This document shows, in pieces, positions 15,930 to 24,428 of a stretch of DNA of 64,000 nucleotides. The translations under genes and the position numbers were made by a program. The DNA comes from PALSA-1004 sp041483135 (lineage in GTDB: Bacteria; Pseudomonadota; Gammaproteobacteria; Burkholderiales; SG8-41). Below the pieces are notes generated by a model. That model saw only the letters and a list, made by a program, of their open reading frames with translations. It had not been told where the DNA came from and ran no database searches. The DNA is taken from positions 1 to 64,000 of the forward strand of contig JBGPFE010000004.1 of assembly GCA_041483135.1 (NCBI GenBank), written 5' to 3'. Numbering within the stretch: position 1 is the stretch's first letter; every line of letters starts with the position of its first letter.

Positions 15930-16280
15930 TCAGAAGACCAGTACTTTGTCGGCCCATTGTGTCCACGCGGTCAGCTCTTCCATGCTGCTGCGGTGGGCGC
16001 TTTTCACCAGATCGGCCTCGGCGATGCCACGCGCGTCAATACAGCTTCCGCATACGCCGACCTCGGCGCCGGCACGCAGCACCATGCCCAGCATGTCGCC
16101 GATGTTGTAGTACCCCTGCGCCACCTTCTGCCCGGCTTTGGCGCAGGCAACCGCGTCGCCGATCAGGAACACCTTGATGTCGGAACCGCCCGCTTTCAGC
16201 AGCGACCGCGCGAGACGCAGCGCGTTATAGCTGCGCTCGCTGCCGTACGGCGCGTCGTTCAGAATGAACAATGTTTTCAT
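15930..16280 (-). CDS. DsrE-family sulfur-relay protein
   Basis: The 116-residue protein begins M-K-T-L-F-I-L-N-D-A-P-Y-G, the usual start of DsrE/DsrF-like proteins. Cysteines occur in V-A-C-A-K-A-G and in V-G-V-C-G-S-C-I-D-A-R-G, the latter at the position of the sulfur-carrying Cys. It likely carries persulfide sulfur in the cytoplasm between the SQR-like and rhodanese partners. It overlaps the upstream membrane-rhodanese gene by 4 nt (ATGA). Confidence 0.88.
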   Translation of the reverse strand: MKTLFILNDAPYGSERSYNALRLARSLLKAGGSDIKVFLIGDAVACAKAGQKVAQGYYNIGDMLGMVLRAGAEVGVCGSCIDARGIAEADLVKSAHRSSMEELTAWTQWADKVLVF

Positions 16281-17293
16281 CGTGAGTTCTCCTTCAGGGG
16301 GATCGGCCCGTCACAAGACCGTTCGACGGCATGGCCTTCGCGGTTCCATTGCTCCATGCCTCCGCGCAGCATTCGGACATCAACGAAACCGGCACTCTTG
16401 AGATGCCCGGCCGCCAGCGCCGAGCGCTTCTCTGTCCTGCAGACGATCACGATTGGCGACGTCTTCGCAGGCACGATTGCGTCGATCTTGTCGTGCAAGT
16501 CGGCCATGGGAAGGTTGCGTGCTCCCGCAATATGGCCGAGCGGCCCCACAAACTCCTGCGGACTGCGCACATCTACAACGACAACGTCTTTGCCGCGTTC
16601 GCTCTGCTGTTTGAATTCTGCGGCCTCGATCAACTTTACTGGTGCGGCTCGCAGGTGGCGCAGAAGACCGGGAAGGAACGCGACCAGGGCAAGGAGTGCC
16701 AAGCCGGAAAGTCCGTAGTTCAACGCCGAGCTGCTGCCGGCGGCCGCTTCGCGCCCCGCATATCCGAGCCAGGTATAGGCTGCGGCACCGGGTGCCATGC
16801 AGATCAGGGTGGCAAAGACGTAGTGTGCAAGACGGATGCGAGTGAGGCCCAGCGCATAGTTAAGCAGGTTGAACGGAAACAGCGGCACGAGCCGGGTGAG
16901 TGCGACAAAACGCCAGCCCTCGGCCTCGACGCCGGCGATGAGTTGTTTGAGCCGTCCCGCGGATTTCCGCGCTACCCAGTCCGAGGCTATATAGCGGGCG
17001 GCGAGGAACGCAAGGATTGCTCCGAGCGATGCGCCCAGCAGGTTGTAGATGGTGCCCCAAAATGGCCCGAACAGCGCGCCGCCGATAAGGCTGAAGACCA
17101 CTCCTGGAACGAATAGAACCGTTGCTAGAGCAAAAACGGCCATGAAACCGAGCGGCGCCAATGGGCCGAGGTTGCCGATTTGCGCTTCCAGCGCTGCGAC
17201 GTCAAGCTGGCCTCGGTGCGTCACCATCCATAGCATCACTGCAGCGAGTAAAACTGCCAAAGCCGCCCGCCGCAATAGAACACCCTGCATCAT
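16277..17293 (-). CDS. TVP38/VTT-type membrane protein fused to a C-terminal rhodanese domain
   Basis: The product has 338 residues. The first 220 or so form a polytopic VTT (DedA-like) domain with F-x-P-G-x-x-x-S-L-x-G-G-A-L-F-G and a P-L-F-P-F-N-L-L-N-Y-A motif. A rhodanese domain follows, with V-D-V-R-S-P-Q-E-F and active-site Cys in V-I-V-C-R-T-E-K-R-S. The fusion places sulfur transfer at the membrane. It overlaps both neighbours by 4 nt, so the fatty acid hydroxylase, this protein and DsrE form one translationally coupled set. Confidence 0.9.
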   Translation of the reverse strand: MMQGVLLRRAALAVLLAAVMLWMVTHRGQLDVAALEAQIGNLGPLAPLGFMAVFALATVLFVPGVVFSLIGGALFGPFWGTIYNLLGASLGAILAFLAARYIASDWVARKSAGRLKQLIAGVEAEGWRFVALTRLVPLFPFNLLNYALGLTRIRLAHYVFATLICMAPGAAAYTWLGYAGREAAAGSSSALNYGLSGLALLALVAFLPGLLRHLRAAPVKLIEAAEFKQQSERGKDVVVVDVRSPQEFVGPLGHIAGARNLPMADLHDKIDAIVPAKTSPIVIVCRTEKRSALAAGHLKSAGFVDVRMLRGGMEQWNREGHAVERSCDGPIPLKENSR

Positions 17294-18132
17294 CGCGCCT
17301 CCTGCTGGCGGTTAATCGAGTAACCGCCGGTCTGGCCGCGGAACGGCTCGAGCAGCATCTGGTCGAGCCACAGATCCCGTTGCGAGCGGAATTGCCTGAT
17401 GCCGATGACCATCCGCTCATGCCCGGCGGCTGGCTGCGCGCGATAAGTGCCGAACATCCGGTCCCACCACGGAAGATTGAAGCCGAAATTGCTGTTGCAT
17501 TCGGGTGCATCGATGGAATGATGTACGCGGTGCATATCGGGCGTCACCACCAGCCAGCGCAGCGCGCGATCCCACGGTCGCGGGATACGAACGTTCGAGT
17601 GGTTGAACATCGCCGTGGCGTTGAGCAGTACTTCGAATACCAGCACCGCCAGCACCGGCGGGCCCAGCAGGACGATCACGGCGAATTTGATCAGCATGGA
17701 CAAAATCATTTCGATCGGATGAAAGCGCGCGCCGGTGGTCACGTCGAAATCCAGATCGGCATGGTGCATGCGATGCACGCGCCACAGGATTGGAACCGCG
17801 TGGAACGTCAGGTGCTGCAGGTAGATGGCCAGGTCCAGCGCCAGCAGCGAAAGCACCATCGCCAGCGGATAGGGCATGGCGAAGATGTTGAACAACCCCG
17901 CGCCGCGCTCGCCGACGAACGCCGCCACGCTTACCGCGGCCATTGGAAACAAGATCCGCAGCAGGATGCTATTGAGCACGGTGATTGCCAAATTGCTGGT
18001 CCAGCGGATCATCTTGGATTCCCGCAACGTGCGCCGCGGCGCCGCAATTTCCCACGCCGCCATCAGGGTGAAGATCCCGAAGAAAGCGCCGAGCCGGACG
18101 CCTGAAGCGTGAGCGAGCAACCATGTATCCAT
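17290..18132 (-). CDS. Fatty acid hydroxylase/sterol desaturase-family membrane protein
   Basis: The product has 280 residues and several transmembrane helices. The di-iron histidine motifs are H-R-M-H-H, H-S-N-V and H-R-V-H-H-S, the set expected in this superfamily. It should hydroxylate a lipid or related hydrophobic substrate. I start it at the ATG at 18132. A longer frame from a TTG at 18195 would run through the promoter/operator region. It is the first gene of the sulfur module and is divergent from the ArsR-rhodanese regulator, which suggests regulation by sulfur stress. Confidence 0.85.
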   Translation of the reverse strand: MDTWLLAHASGVRLGAFFGIFTLMAAWEIAAPRRTLRESKMIRWTSNLAITVLNSILLRILFPMAAVSVAAFVGERGAGLFNIFAMPYPLAMVLSLLALDLAIYLQHLTFHAVPILWRVHRMHHADLDFDVTTGARFHPIEMILSMLIKFAVIVLLGPPVLAVLVFEVLLNATAMFNHSNVRIPRPWDRALRWLVVTPDMHRVHHSIDAPECNSNFGFNLPWWDRMFGTYRAQPAAGHERMVIGIRQFRSQRDLWLDQMLLEPFRGQTGGYSINRQQEAR

Positions 18133-18188
18133 AAAAAACCGGGGATTTCTCTGGCGGGTTAAACTAAACGGTGATAATGTGGTAGTAT

Positions 18189-18210
18189 TATTCAATTGAT
18201 TACTTGAATA
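18189..18210. promoter_or_regulatory. Operator-like inverted repeat of the sulfur module
   Basis: A perfect 7-bp inverted repeat TATTCAA (18189-18195) and TTGAATA (18204-18210), with an 8-nt spacer, lies in an AT-rich stretch just upstream of the ArsR-type gene and between the divergent transcripts. ArsR-family repressors bind such palindromes in their own promoters. Confidence 0.55.
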
Positions 18211-18236
18211 GTCAAGCGATAAAGAGGCCCGCCACG

Positions 18237-18899
18237 ATGTCAGAGCAGAATTTCAAAAGCGATTTGTTCGAGCAGTTCGCCCGTATCGGCAAGGCGTTAT
18301 CCAGCGGTAAACGCCTGGAAATGCTGGAGTTTCTGGCACAGGCCGAGCGCAGTGTCGAACAGCTCGCAGACCTGGCAAGGCTCTCCGTTGCCAACACGTC
18401 GCAACATCTTCAGCAGTTGCGTCACATCGGGTTGGTGACGGCGCGCAAGGAAGGTCTTTACGTCCACTATCGGATCGCGGGAGACAGCATCGTCCGGCTG
18501 GTGGCCACGCTGCGTGCGGTGGGAGAAGAAAACCTGGCCGACGTGAACCGGCTGGTCAAGCTTTTTCTCGACAGCAAAGACAACCTGGAGCCGGTGCCGG
18601 CCAAGGAACTGTGGCAGCGAGTCAAGCAGGGGCTGGTGACGGTCCTGGACGTGCGTCCGCCCGAAGAATACGCCCAAGGACACATCCGCGGCGCAATCAA
18701 CGTGCCGGTGACGGAACTGAAAAAAAGGCTGCATCACATCCCGGCTGGCCAGGAGGTGGTCGCCTACTGCCGCGGCCCCTACTGCCTGCTGGCTTACGAA
18801 GCGGTCCAGGTTCTGCGCAAGAAGGGGATCAAGGCGCGCCGTATGGAGGACGGATACCCCGAGTGGCGCCTGCGCGGCCTTCCGGTTGAGACGAGCTGA
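18237..18899 (+). CDS. ArsR-family regulator fused to a rhodanese domain
   Basis: The 220-residue protein has an ArsR-type winged helix (about 10-95, with L-S-V-A-N-T-S-Q-H-L-Q-Q-L as recognition helix) and a C-terminal rhodanese domain. The rhodanese loop Y-C-R-G-P-Y-C has two cysteines. Such fusions usually sense reactive sulfur. The helix-turn-helix half lacks a clear metal-binding Cys-Val-Cys box. The ATG at 18237 follows AAGAGG; a TTG at 18204 is less likely because it lies in the operator. It probably represses the divergent hydroxylase-VTT-DsrE-SQR set. Confidence 0.9.
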   Translation: MSEQNFKSDLFEQFARIGKALSSGKRLEMLEFLAQAERSVEQLADLARLSVANTSQHLQQLRHIGLVTARKEGLYVHYRIAGDSIVRLVATLRAVGEENLADVNRLVKLFLDSKDNLEPVPAKELWQRVKQGLVTVLDVRPPEEYAQGHIRGAINVPVTELKKRLHHIPAGQEVVAYCRGPYCLLAYEAVQVLRKKGIKARRMEDGYPEWRLRGLPVETS

Positions 18900-19059
18900 G
18901 ACTCTGCTGATATCCAGATCAGCAATCTCGCGCAAACTGGCGGCTGAGAACACCAGCACGACGACTTCCAGTGCCACGGAGCCTACCCACGACGTCTTGC
19001 GGCAATTTCAACAGTCCTGAACGGCGCCGCCTGTTAGTTCATAAACCATTGCATACGAT

Positions 19060-19683
19060 ATGAGCTTCTACGGCAAATGGATAATTCCGCGGCTGGTGGA
19101 CTTCTCGATGCGGAACAAGGAAGCGATGCGTTACCGTTCGCAGGTCGTCCCACAAGCGTGCGGGACGGTCCTTGAAATCGGCATCGGGTCGGGACTTAAC
19201 CTGCCTTTCTATGGCACCAGCGTTGAGCGACTCTACGGACTCGATCCGTCGGAGGAGTTGCTGGGGATGGCCAGGAAAAAAGCTGATGCCATCGCCTTTC
19301 CCGTCGACTTTCTTGCATGCCCGAGCGAAGAAATTTCGTTGGACGATGGTTCCGTCGACACCGTTGTGACGACATGGACCTTGTGCACCATTCCCGATCC
19401 GGTAAAGGCTTTGAAAGAAATGAGACGGGTGCTCAAGCCCGGTGGAATGCTGCTTTTTGCCGAACACGGTCTTGCCCCCGAGACACGAGTCCAGGGCTGG
19501 CAGCAGCGGCTCAACCCGCTGTGGAGCAGGATTACCGGTGGATGCAACCTGAACCGAAAAATGGACGAACTGATCCAGGCTTCAGGCTTCCGATTAGTGG
19601 AACTCAAGAAGGAGTACGCGGAGGGGCCGCGACCGATGAGTTACGTTTATTCCGGCCGGGCTCAGACAGCTATCTCGACATGA
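19060..19683 (+). CDS. Class I SAM-dependent methyltransferase (UbiE/PMT-like)
   Basis: The product has 207 residues. The SAM motif is L-E-I-G-I-G-S-G-L-N-L-P (about 38-49), with Y-G-L-D-P-S after strand 2 and T-T-W-T-L-C-T-I-P-D in the motif-post region. L-K-P-G-G-M-L-L-F-A-E-H-G follows. This pattern occurs in small-molecule and phospholipid methyltransferases. It lies alone between the ArsR gene and a gap of 190 nt in which I see nothing. Confidence 0.85.
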   Translation: MSFYGKWIIPRLVDFSMRNKEAMRYRSQVVPQACGTVLEIGIGSGLNLPFYGTSVERLYGLDPSEELLGMARKKADAIAFPVDFLACPSEEISLDDGSVDTVVTTWTLCTIPDPVKALKEMRRVLKPGGMLLFAEHGLAPETRVQGWQQRLNPLWSRITGGCNLNRKMDELIQASGFRLVELKKEYAEGPRPMSYVYSGRAQTAIST

Positions 19684-19873
19684 TGGCCGGCAGGTCAGGC
19701 GCTGTCTCGCCCCTCCAACCACTCGAACCACTCCAGTAAAGATTGCGGTTCACGTTGCTCACCTATGCGTGTGACCACTTCTGGCCGAAATACGACATTC
19801 GAATTCAAACTGAGACACTACCCAAAATCGCTCCCCGCGACCTGCTTCTGAAACTGGGTATCGAAAAAAGCGA

Positions 19874-20218
19874 TCAACCGGCTGCGGCGCGAAATGCGGG
19901 AACCTCGATTTGCGTCAGGGGCACATGCTGCTGGCAACCGTAGACGTCCCTGTCGCCGATGTCCCCCGAGCTCACCGGGCGCCGGATCGTGATCTTGAAC
20001 GCGACGGCGGCGTCGTACGGCCTGCACACCAGCACGTCGTCGACGCGAACGCGGTAAGCCTCCGCGATTCGCTTGGCGTTGATCACGCCGGATTTTTTCA
20101 CCCAGTCGTAGGCCGCCGGGTCGTCGAACATGATGTCGAAAGTCAGCTCGAACGGGCCGGCGTTCTTGCTGCGGATGACTTTCGCGAGCTGGTCGAGCCG
20201 CTGCGCTTGCGCCGCCAT
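19874..20218 (-). CDS. DUF4387-family protein
   Basis: This small protein of 114 residues begins M-A-A-Q-A-Q-R-L and contains V-I-R-S-K-N-A-G-P-F-E-L-T-F-D-I-M-F, the hallmark of DUF4387. Genes of this family nearly always follow an AtuA-family gene. Here the start lies 2 nt after the AtuA stop, so the two are coupled and probably form one enzyme. I used the ATG at 20218; an upstream in-frame ATG at 20263 lies inside the AtuA gene. Confidence 0.88.
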   Translation of the reverse strand: MAAQAQRLDQLAKVIRSKNAGPFELTFDIMFDDPAAYDWVKKSGVINAKRIAEAYRVRVDDVLVCRPYDAAVAFKITIRRPVSSGDIGDRDVYGCQQHVPLTQIEVPAFRAAAG

Positions 20219-20220
20219 CG

Positions 20221-21579
20221 TCAATTCCTGACTTCTTCGATCGTCATCGGGAAACACTCGCACGGATCTTTGAGCGCCATCAGGTGATAGACCGCGAAAC
20301 GGTACGCGGGCCCCACCGGAATTCCGAATGGCGAGAACGGATAAGCCATGTTGCCCGCGGTCGTGACGATGCCGGGGTAGCTCGCGTGCTGCAGCGTGCC
20401 GCGCACGAACATCGCGATCCCGGTCGCGAGGTCCTGCGCGGGGGCCACCACGTCGATCACCAGCCCCAACTCGTGCGAACGGGTTTCGACTTCGGGCTCG
20501 AGCGGGCCCATGACGGCGTTCTTGCCGTAGATGCGGTAAAGCAGGTTGAATGCGCCCGCCGCCTTGAAACGATCTTCGGCGCGCTGCCGCGCCTCCTCCA
20601 GTATCGAATCGATCTGCCTGATCATGACCGGGTCACGGATGCCTACGATCACGATGCTGCGAAAGCCGACCTGCTCAGCGCCCTCGAGCTTGACGCGATA
20701 GGTTGCATCCGGGATGAAGCGGCTGCCGGACACTTTCACGCGGCGGGCGTCGAGCTGCGTGAACGTCGCGTCAGTCAGGTCGTTCATGCCGCCGGGACCC
20801 GGCTGCAGGCACGGGTCACCGCGCTCGTAAAGCGAATGGCCGGCGACCGAGACGGTGGTGCAGCGGTGATCGGGATGGCACGGCTCGACCTCGAAATGGT
20901 CGCGGCGCACGCGGCCGAGCAGCGGCTCGGCGAGATCGTACGGGATCGCCGACAGCCCGGCGCACTCGAGAATCTTCCCGCAATGCAGCGATAACCCTTT
21001 GTCGAAGCCCTGCATGATCGGCATGGCGGCGAAGATCGCGTCATCGCAGGCGCGGCCCGCGATCACCACTTCGGCACCCGCGTCCAGAGCGCGGATAAAT
21101 GGCTCGGTTCCCATTTGCGCGGCGATCGGGCCGCAGCGGTCGATCGTCTCCGGCGTCAGCGCGCCATCCGGGCCCAGGCTTTCGAAAGTTTCCCTGGCCA
21201 GGCGCCGCTTGAGATCGGCCTTGTCGATTTCCGCGCTGATCACCGCCATGCGAAACGACAGGCCGTGTTCCCGCGCGATCTCGCCGACTATGCGCACGGC
21301 GAGCTGAAGCGACGAATTGCAGCCGCTCGTCAGCGCCGAGCCGACCAGCAATGGAATGCGGCGGTGCCGCGCGGCGCGCAGCATGAACGATAAATCATGC
21401 CGATAAGTCGCGAGCGGCAGGAACGGGGTTCCGGTGCCGTGATAGTACGGCCCCATGTCCGTCGAGCCGGCGTCCTGGCCGATGAAGTGAGGATTCGCCG
21501 CGAGGCCGCGCTCGAAGGCCTCGAGGTTGTAGCCGCTGCCCATCGAGCCTGACGGCGCGAGGCCGACGATCTCGTCCAT
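20221..21579 (-). CDS. AtuA-family (DUF1446) protein
   Basis: The product has 452 residues. The N-terminal segment A-P-S-G-S-M-G-S-G-Y-N and the Q-D-A-G-S-T-D-M-G-P-Y-Y region are typical of the acyclic-terpene-utilisation AtuA family. The C-terminus reads F-S-P-F-G-I-P-V-G-P-A-Y-R-F. In terpene-degrading pseudomonads AtuA belongs to an acyl-CoA pathway, but most homologues with TctC neighbours have no known substrate. The ATG at 21579 lies 5 nt after the racemase-like gene. It works with the DUF4387 protein encoded next. Confidence 0.88.
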   Translation of the reverse strand: MDEIVGLAPSGSMGSGYNLEAFERGLAANPHFIGQDAGSTDMGPYYHGTGTPFLPLATYRHDLSFMLRAARHRRIPLLVGSALTSGCNSSLQLAVRIVGEIAREHGLSFRMAVISAEIDKADLKRRLARETFESLGPDGALTPETIDRCGPIAAQMGTEPFIRALDAGAEVVIAGRACDDAIFAAMPIMQGFDKGLSLHCGKILECAGLSAIPYDLAEPLLGRVRRDHFEVEPCHPDHRCTTVSVAGHSLYERGDPCLQPGPGGMNDLTDATFTQLDARRVKVSGSRFIPDATYRVKLEGAEQVGFRSIVIVGIRDPVMIRQIDSILEEARQRAEDRFKAAGAFNLLYRIYGKNAVMGPLEPEVETRSHELGLVIDVVAPAQDLATGIAMFVRGTLQHASYPGIVTTAGNMAYPFSPFGIPVGPAYRFAVYHLMALKDPCECFPMTIEEVRN

Positions 21580-21584
21580 GCCGC

Positions 21585-22346
21585 TTATCTTTCGCGCCAG
21601 ACGGGCAAGGTCGACGAACCGGGATGCCCGAAATCGCGCGGCTCGAGACCGGACTGAAACCATCTGACGAACGTGTACACGTCGTAGACCGGTATCCGCA
21701 GCAGATTATTGAGCGCGCGCGAATAAGGCCCCATGTTGTGCGTCTCGAGCACCAGCGCGCCGACTTCCGGGTGCTTCTTCAGCAGTTTTTCGCCGGCTTC
21801 GAGAATGTCCTGCTCGGCCTTTTCGTAATCCATTTCCATTTCGTCCTGAAGAAGCACGCGCGTGAATTCGCGCCCGCCTTCCGTGCCCATGACCGGCGTA
21901 TCGAGCGGAGCGCCGGCCGCTTTCCAGTGCTCCGGAGTGATGCGGTCGCCGTGGACCGACAGCACGCCCACCCTTTTGCCGGGAGGAAGCAGTTTTTGCA
22001 CGAGTGGAATCTGCAGCAGCGACGAACTCGCGACCGGCACTTTCACGTGCGCGGCCAGTTGTTCCTGAAAGATCGCGAGGAAGCCGCCGGTCGTCGTGAT
22101 GCCGTCGGCGCCCTCCTTCACCAGCTCGGCAGCGGCATCCAGGAATGCCTGCCCCAGGCCTTTGCCTTGCTCGTGTATCACTACTTTCGCGCTGGCGCCG
22201 CGCACGACTTTATAAAGCACCGGAAACGGCCAGGTCAGCGCATTGCCGGTATCGCCCGGCGGGCGCGGCCATTTGGTGTCGAGCATCAGGATGCCGACGC
22301 GCGCGCCGTAGACCGTCTTGCCGCCGTAGCCTCGCCTTGAATTCAA
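21585..22346 (-). CDS. Asp/Glu racemase-superfamily protein
   Basis: The product has 253 residues. I start it at a TTG at 22346 because AAAGGAGA lies 7 nt upstream and no ATG fits. The protein has G-I-L-M-L-D-T-K-W near the N-terminus, D-G-I-T-T-T-G-G-F and a C-terminal V-L-E-T-H-N-M-G-P-Y. The two Cys of classical racemases are replaced here (Thr-Thr at the first site, Thr in E-T-H-N at the second), so it is probably not a standard racemase; hydantoin-racemase or maleate-isomerase-like roles are alternatives. It is in the TctC-AtuA-DUF4387 operon. Confidence 0.78.
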   Translation of the reverse strand: MNSRRGYGGKTVYGARVGILMLDTKWPRPPGDTGNALTWPFPVLYKVVRGASAKVVIHEQGKGLGQAFLDAAAELVKEGADGITTTGGFLAIFQEQLAAHVKVPVASSSLLQIPLVQKLLPPGKRVGVLSVHGDRITPEHWKAAGAPLDTPVMGTEGGREFTRVLLQDEMEMDYEKAEQDILEAGEKLLKKHPEVGALVLETHNMGPYSRALNNLLRIPVYDVYTFVRWFQSGLEPRDFGHPGSSTLPVWRER

Positions 22347-22357
22347 ATTCGTCTCCT

Positions 22358-23323
22358 TTATTCGATCTTGATGTTGGCGGCCTTCACGACGACGCGCCAG
22401 CGCTCGGTGTCCCGGCGGATCATTTCGCCGAACTCGCGCGGCCCGCCGGCAACGATGTCGGCGCTCTGCGACGCGAGGCGCTCCTTGACATCGGGCGCAG
22501 CGAGCGCCTTCACGAACTCCGCGTGCAGCTTGGCGATGACAGCCGGCGGCGTGCCCTTCGGCGCCATCATGCCGATCCACAACGGGGCGTCCATGCCCGA
22601 ATAGCCGAGCTCGGCGAAAGTCGGCAGGTTGGGCAGCCCGCCGGTGCGCTTGGCGGAAGCAACCGCGAGCGCCCGCACTCGGCCGCCGTCGAGCAGCGGC
22701 TTCGCCGCCGCGAGCGTGGAGAAAATCGCCGGGACCGTGCCGCCGGCGACGTCGGCAAGCCCGATCGCGGCACCGCGGTACGGCACTGGCAGCAAGTTCA
22801 CGTTCGCCCGCAGCTTGAAGAGTTCCAGCGTCAGGTGCGAAACGCCGCCGACGCCGGACAGCGCGCACCCGATCGTGCCGGGCTTCGCTCGCGCTGCCGC
22901 GATCAGGTCGGCCACCGACTGCACCGGGTACTGGGCGTTCACGAACAGCACCATCGGCGTGTCGACGAAATGCGTGATCGGCACGAAATCCTTGAGCGGG
23001 TCATAGGGGAGCTTTTCGTAGAGCGCCGGCGCGATCGAGATCTGGCCGTTGCTCGCGAGAAAAAGCGTGTAGCCGTCCGGTGTCGCCTTGGCGACGATCT
23101 CGCCGGCGATCAAGCCGCCGGCCCCGCCGCGGTTGTCGATGACCATCTGCTGGCCCGTCGACTCGGCGAACTTCTGCGCGACGGCCCGCCCCGGCAGGTC
23201 GAGTCCTCCTCCCGCGGGGTACGGGATGAGCATGCGCACCGGCCGGTTCGGGTACGGCTGCTCGGCGGCCAGCGCGGGCAGTATCGAAAATCCCATCGTA
23301 ATCGCTGCAACAATGCGCCACAT
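22358..23323 (-). CDS. TctC/Bug-family binding protein of the AtuA operon
   Basis: The product has 321 residues. The start at 23323 (M-W-R-I-V-A) has GGAGG 8 nt upstream and yields a normal signal peptide ending A-L-A-A. The pocket loop reads Y-P-A-G-G-G-L-D-L-P-G-R, with D-L-P instead of the common D-I-V or D-I-I. It is 11 nt upstream of the racemase-like gene, so the solute it binds is probably the substrate of the racemase/AtuA/DUF4387 set. Confidence 0.92.
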   Translation of the reverse strand: MWRIVAAITMGFSILPALAAEQPYPNRPVRMLIPYPAGGGLDLPGRAVAQKFAESTGQQMVIDNRGGAGGLIAGEIVAKATPDGYTLFLASNGQISIAPALYEKLPYDPLKDFVPITHFVDTPMVLFVNAQYPVQSVADLIAAARAKPGTIGCALSGVGGVSHLTLELFKLRANVNLLPVPYRGAAIGLADVAGGTVPAIFSTLAAAKPLLDGGRVRALAVASAKRTGGLPNLPTFAELGYSGMDAPLWIGMMAPKGTPPAVIAKLHAEFVKALAAPDVKERLASQSADIVAGGPREFGEMIRRDTERWRVVVKAANIKIE

Positions 23324-23415
23324 GATGAACCCTCCAAAAGAAAACACGCTCCTCAATCCTGAATGCCGAATCCTGTTTGTTCCGCCTCAACTCGAAGGGC
23401 TGGCTGCGTGCGCAT

Positions 23416-24390
23416 TCAAATGCCGCGCACGACGATTTTGCCCACCATCGCGTTCGATTCCATGCAGGCCTTGGCGGCCGGCAATTCATCGAAGGCGAAC
23501 ACCCGGTCGACGAGCGGCGTGATGCGCCCATCGGCGATCGCGGGCAGCACGTCGCGCACGAAGCCGCGCATGGCCTGCGCCCGCTCCTCGACGGTCAGCT
23601 TCGCATTCGAGATCCCGAAGATCTCGTAGCGGTTCGCATGCACCGCGGCGAGATCGATTTCGGCCTTCAGCACGCCGTCGACATAGCCCACCACCGCGAG
23701 CCGGCCAAGCCGCGCAAGACACCTCACGCACTCCGCGAAGACCGAGCCCCCGACCAGATTGACGATCAGGTCGGCGCCTTTGCCGCCGGTTGCCGCCATC
23801 ACCCTAGCCGCAAAATCCGCGCTCCGCGTGGCGATCGCCACCTCGAGACCGATTGCCTTGAGCTTTGCGAGCTTGTCCGCCGAGCCGGAAGTTCCGATCG
23901 TATGCGCGCCGATCAGCCTGGCAAGCTGGATGCTCGCGACTCCCGCGCCCGCGGAAGCGCCGGTGACGAGCAGCCACTCGCCCGCCTTGAGCTTGCCATA
24001 CGGCAGGTACAGCATCTCGTAGGCAGTGAGGAATGAAATCGGGACCGCCGCGGCCTGCTCCCACGTGAGCCGCTGCGGCATCGGCATCGCCTGGTGCGCG
24101 AACGTCGCGGCATATTCCGCGAAGGCGCCGCGCACGCGCGCCATCACGCGGTCGCCGGGACGAAATGCCGTTACGCCTTCGCCCACCGCGTGCACTTCGC
24201 CAGCGGCCTCGTTGCCGCCGATCTTCTCCGGCCCGCCGTGCACGGCGCCGCCCACGACGAGCTCGCCGCGGTTCATCGCGGTCGCGCGCACGCGGATGAC
24301 GATCTCGCCCGCCTTCGGTTGCGGCGCGGGCGCGTCGCGCCATTCGAGGACGGCCTGGTGGTCCTTGGTGACGATCCAGCAGGATTTCAT
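23416..24390 (-). CDS. Zinc-less MDR-type quinone oxidoreductase-like protein
   Basis: The 324-residue medium-chain dehydrogenase/reductase has G-N-E-A-A-G-E-V-H, a nucleotide loop V-T-G-A-S-A-G-A-G-V-A-S-I-Q and an NADPH-type fold. The catalytic and structural zinc cysteines of alcohol dehydrogenases are missing, which fits quinone oxidoreductase or enoyl reductase activity. It lies in the long minus-strand run, between the downstream TctC-racemase-AtuA set and two further TctC genes upstream, and is probably co-transcribed. Confidence 0.85.
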   Translation of the reverse strand: MKSCWIVTKDHQAVLEWRDAPAPQPKAGEIVIRVRATAMNRGELVVGGAVHGGPEKIGGNEAAGEVHAVGEGVTAFRPGDRVMARVRGAFAEYAATFAHQAMPMPQRLTWEQAAAVPISFLTAYEMLYLPYGKLKAGEWLLVTGASAGAGVASIQLARLIGAHTIGTSGSADKLAKLKAIGLEVAIATRSADFAARVMAATGGKGADLIVNLVGGSVFAECVRCLARLGRLAVVGYVDGVLKAEIDLAAVHANRYEIFGISNAKLTVEERAQAMRGFVRDVLPAIADGRITPLVDRVFAFDELPAAKACMESNAMVGKIVVRGI

Positions 24391-24428
24391 GGCGCGCTCC
24401 GGCTATCGGTTAATACGCTCGGCCGCTG

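Noticed and set aside
14396..16177. 593-codon open frame on the plus strand
   Set aside because: It is antisense to the SQR-like and methyltransferase genes and shows no recognisable protein.
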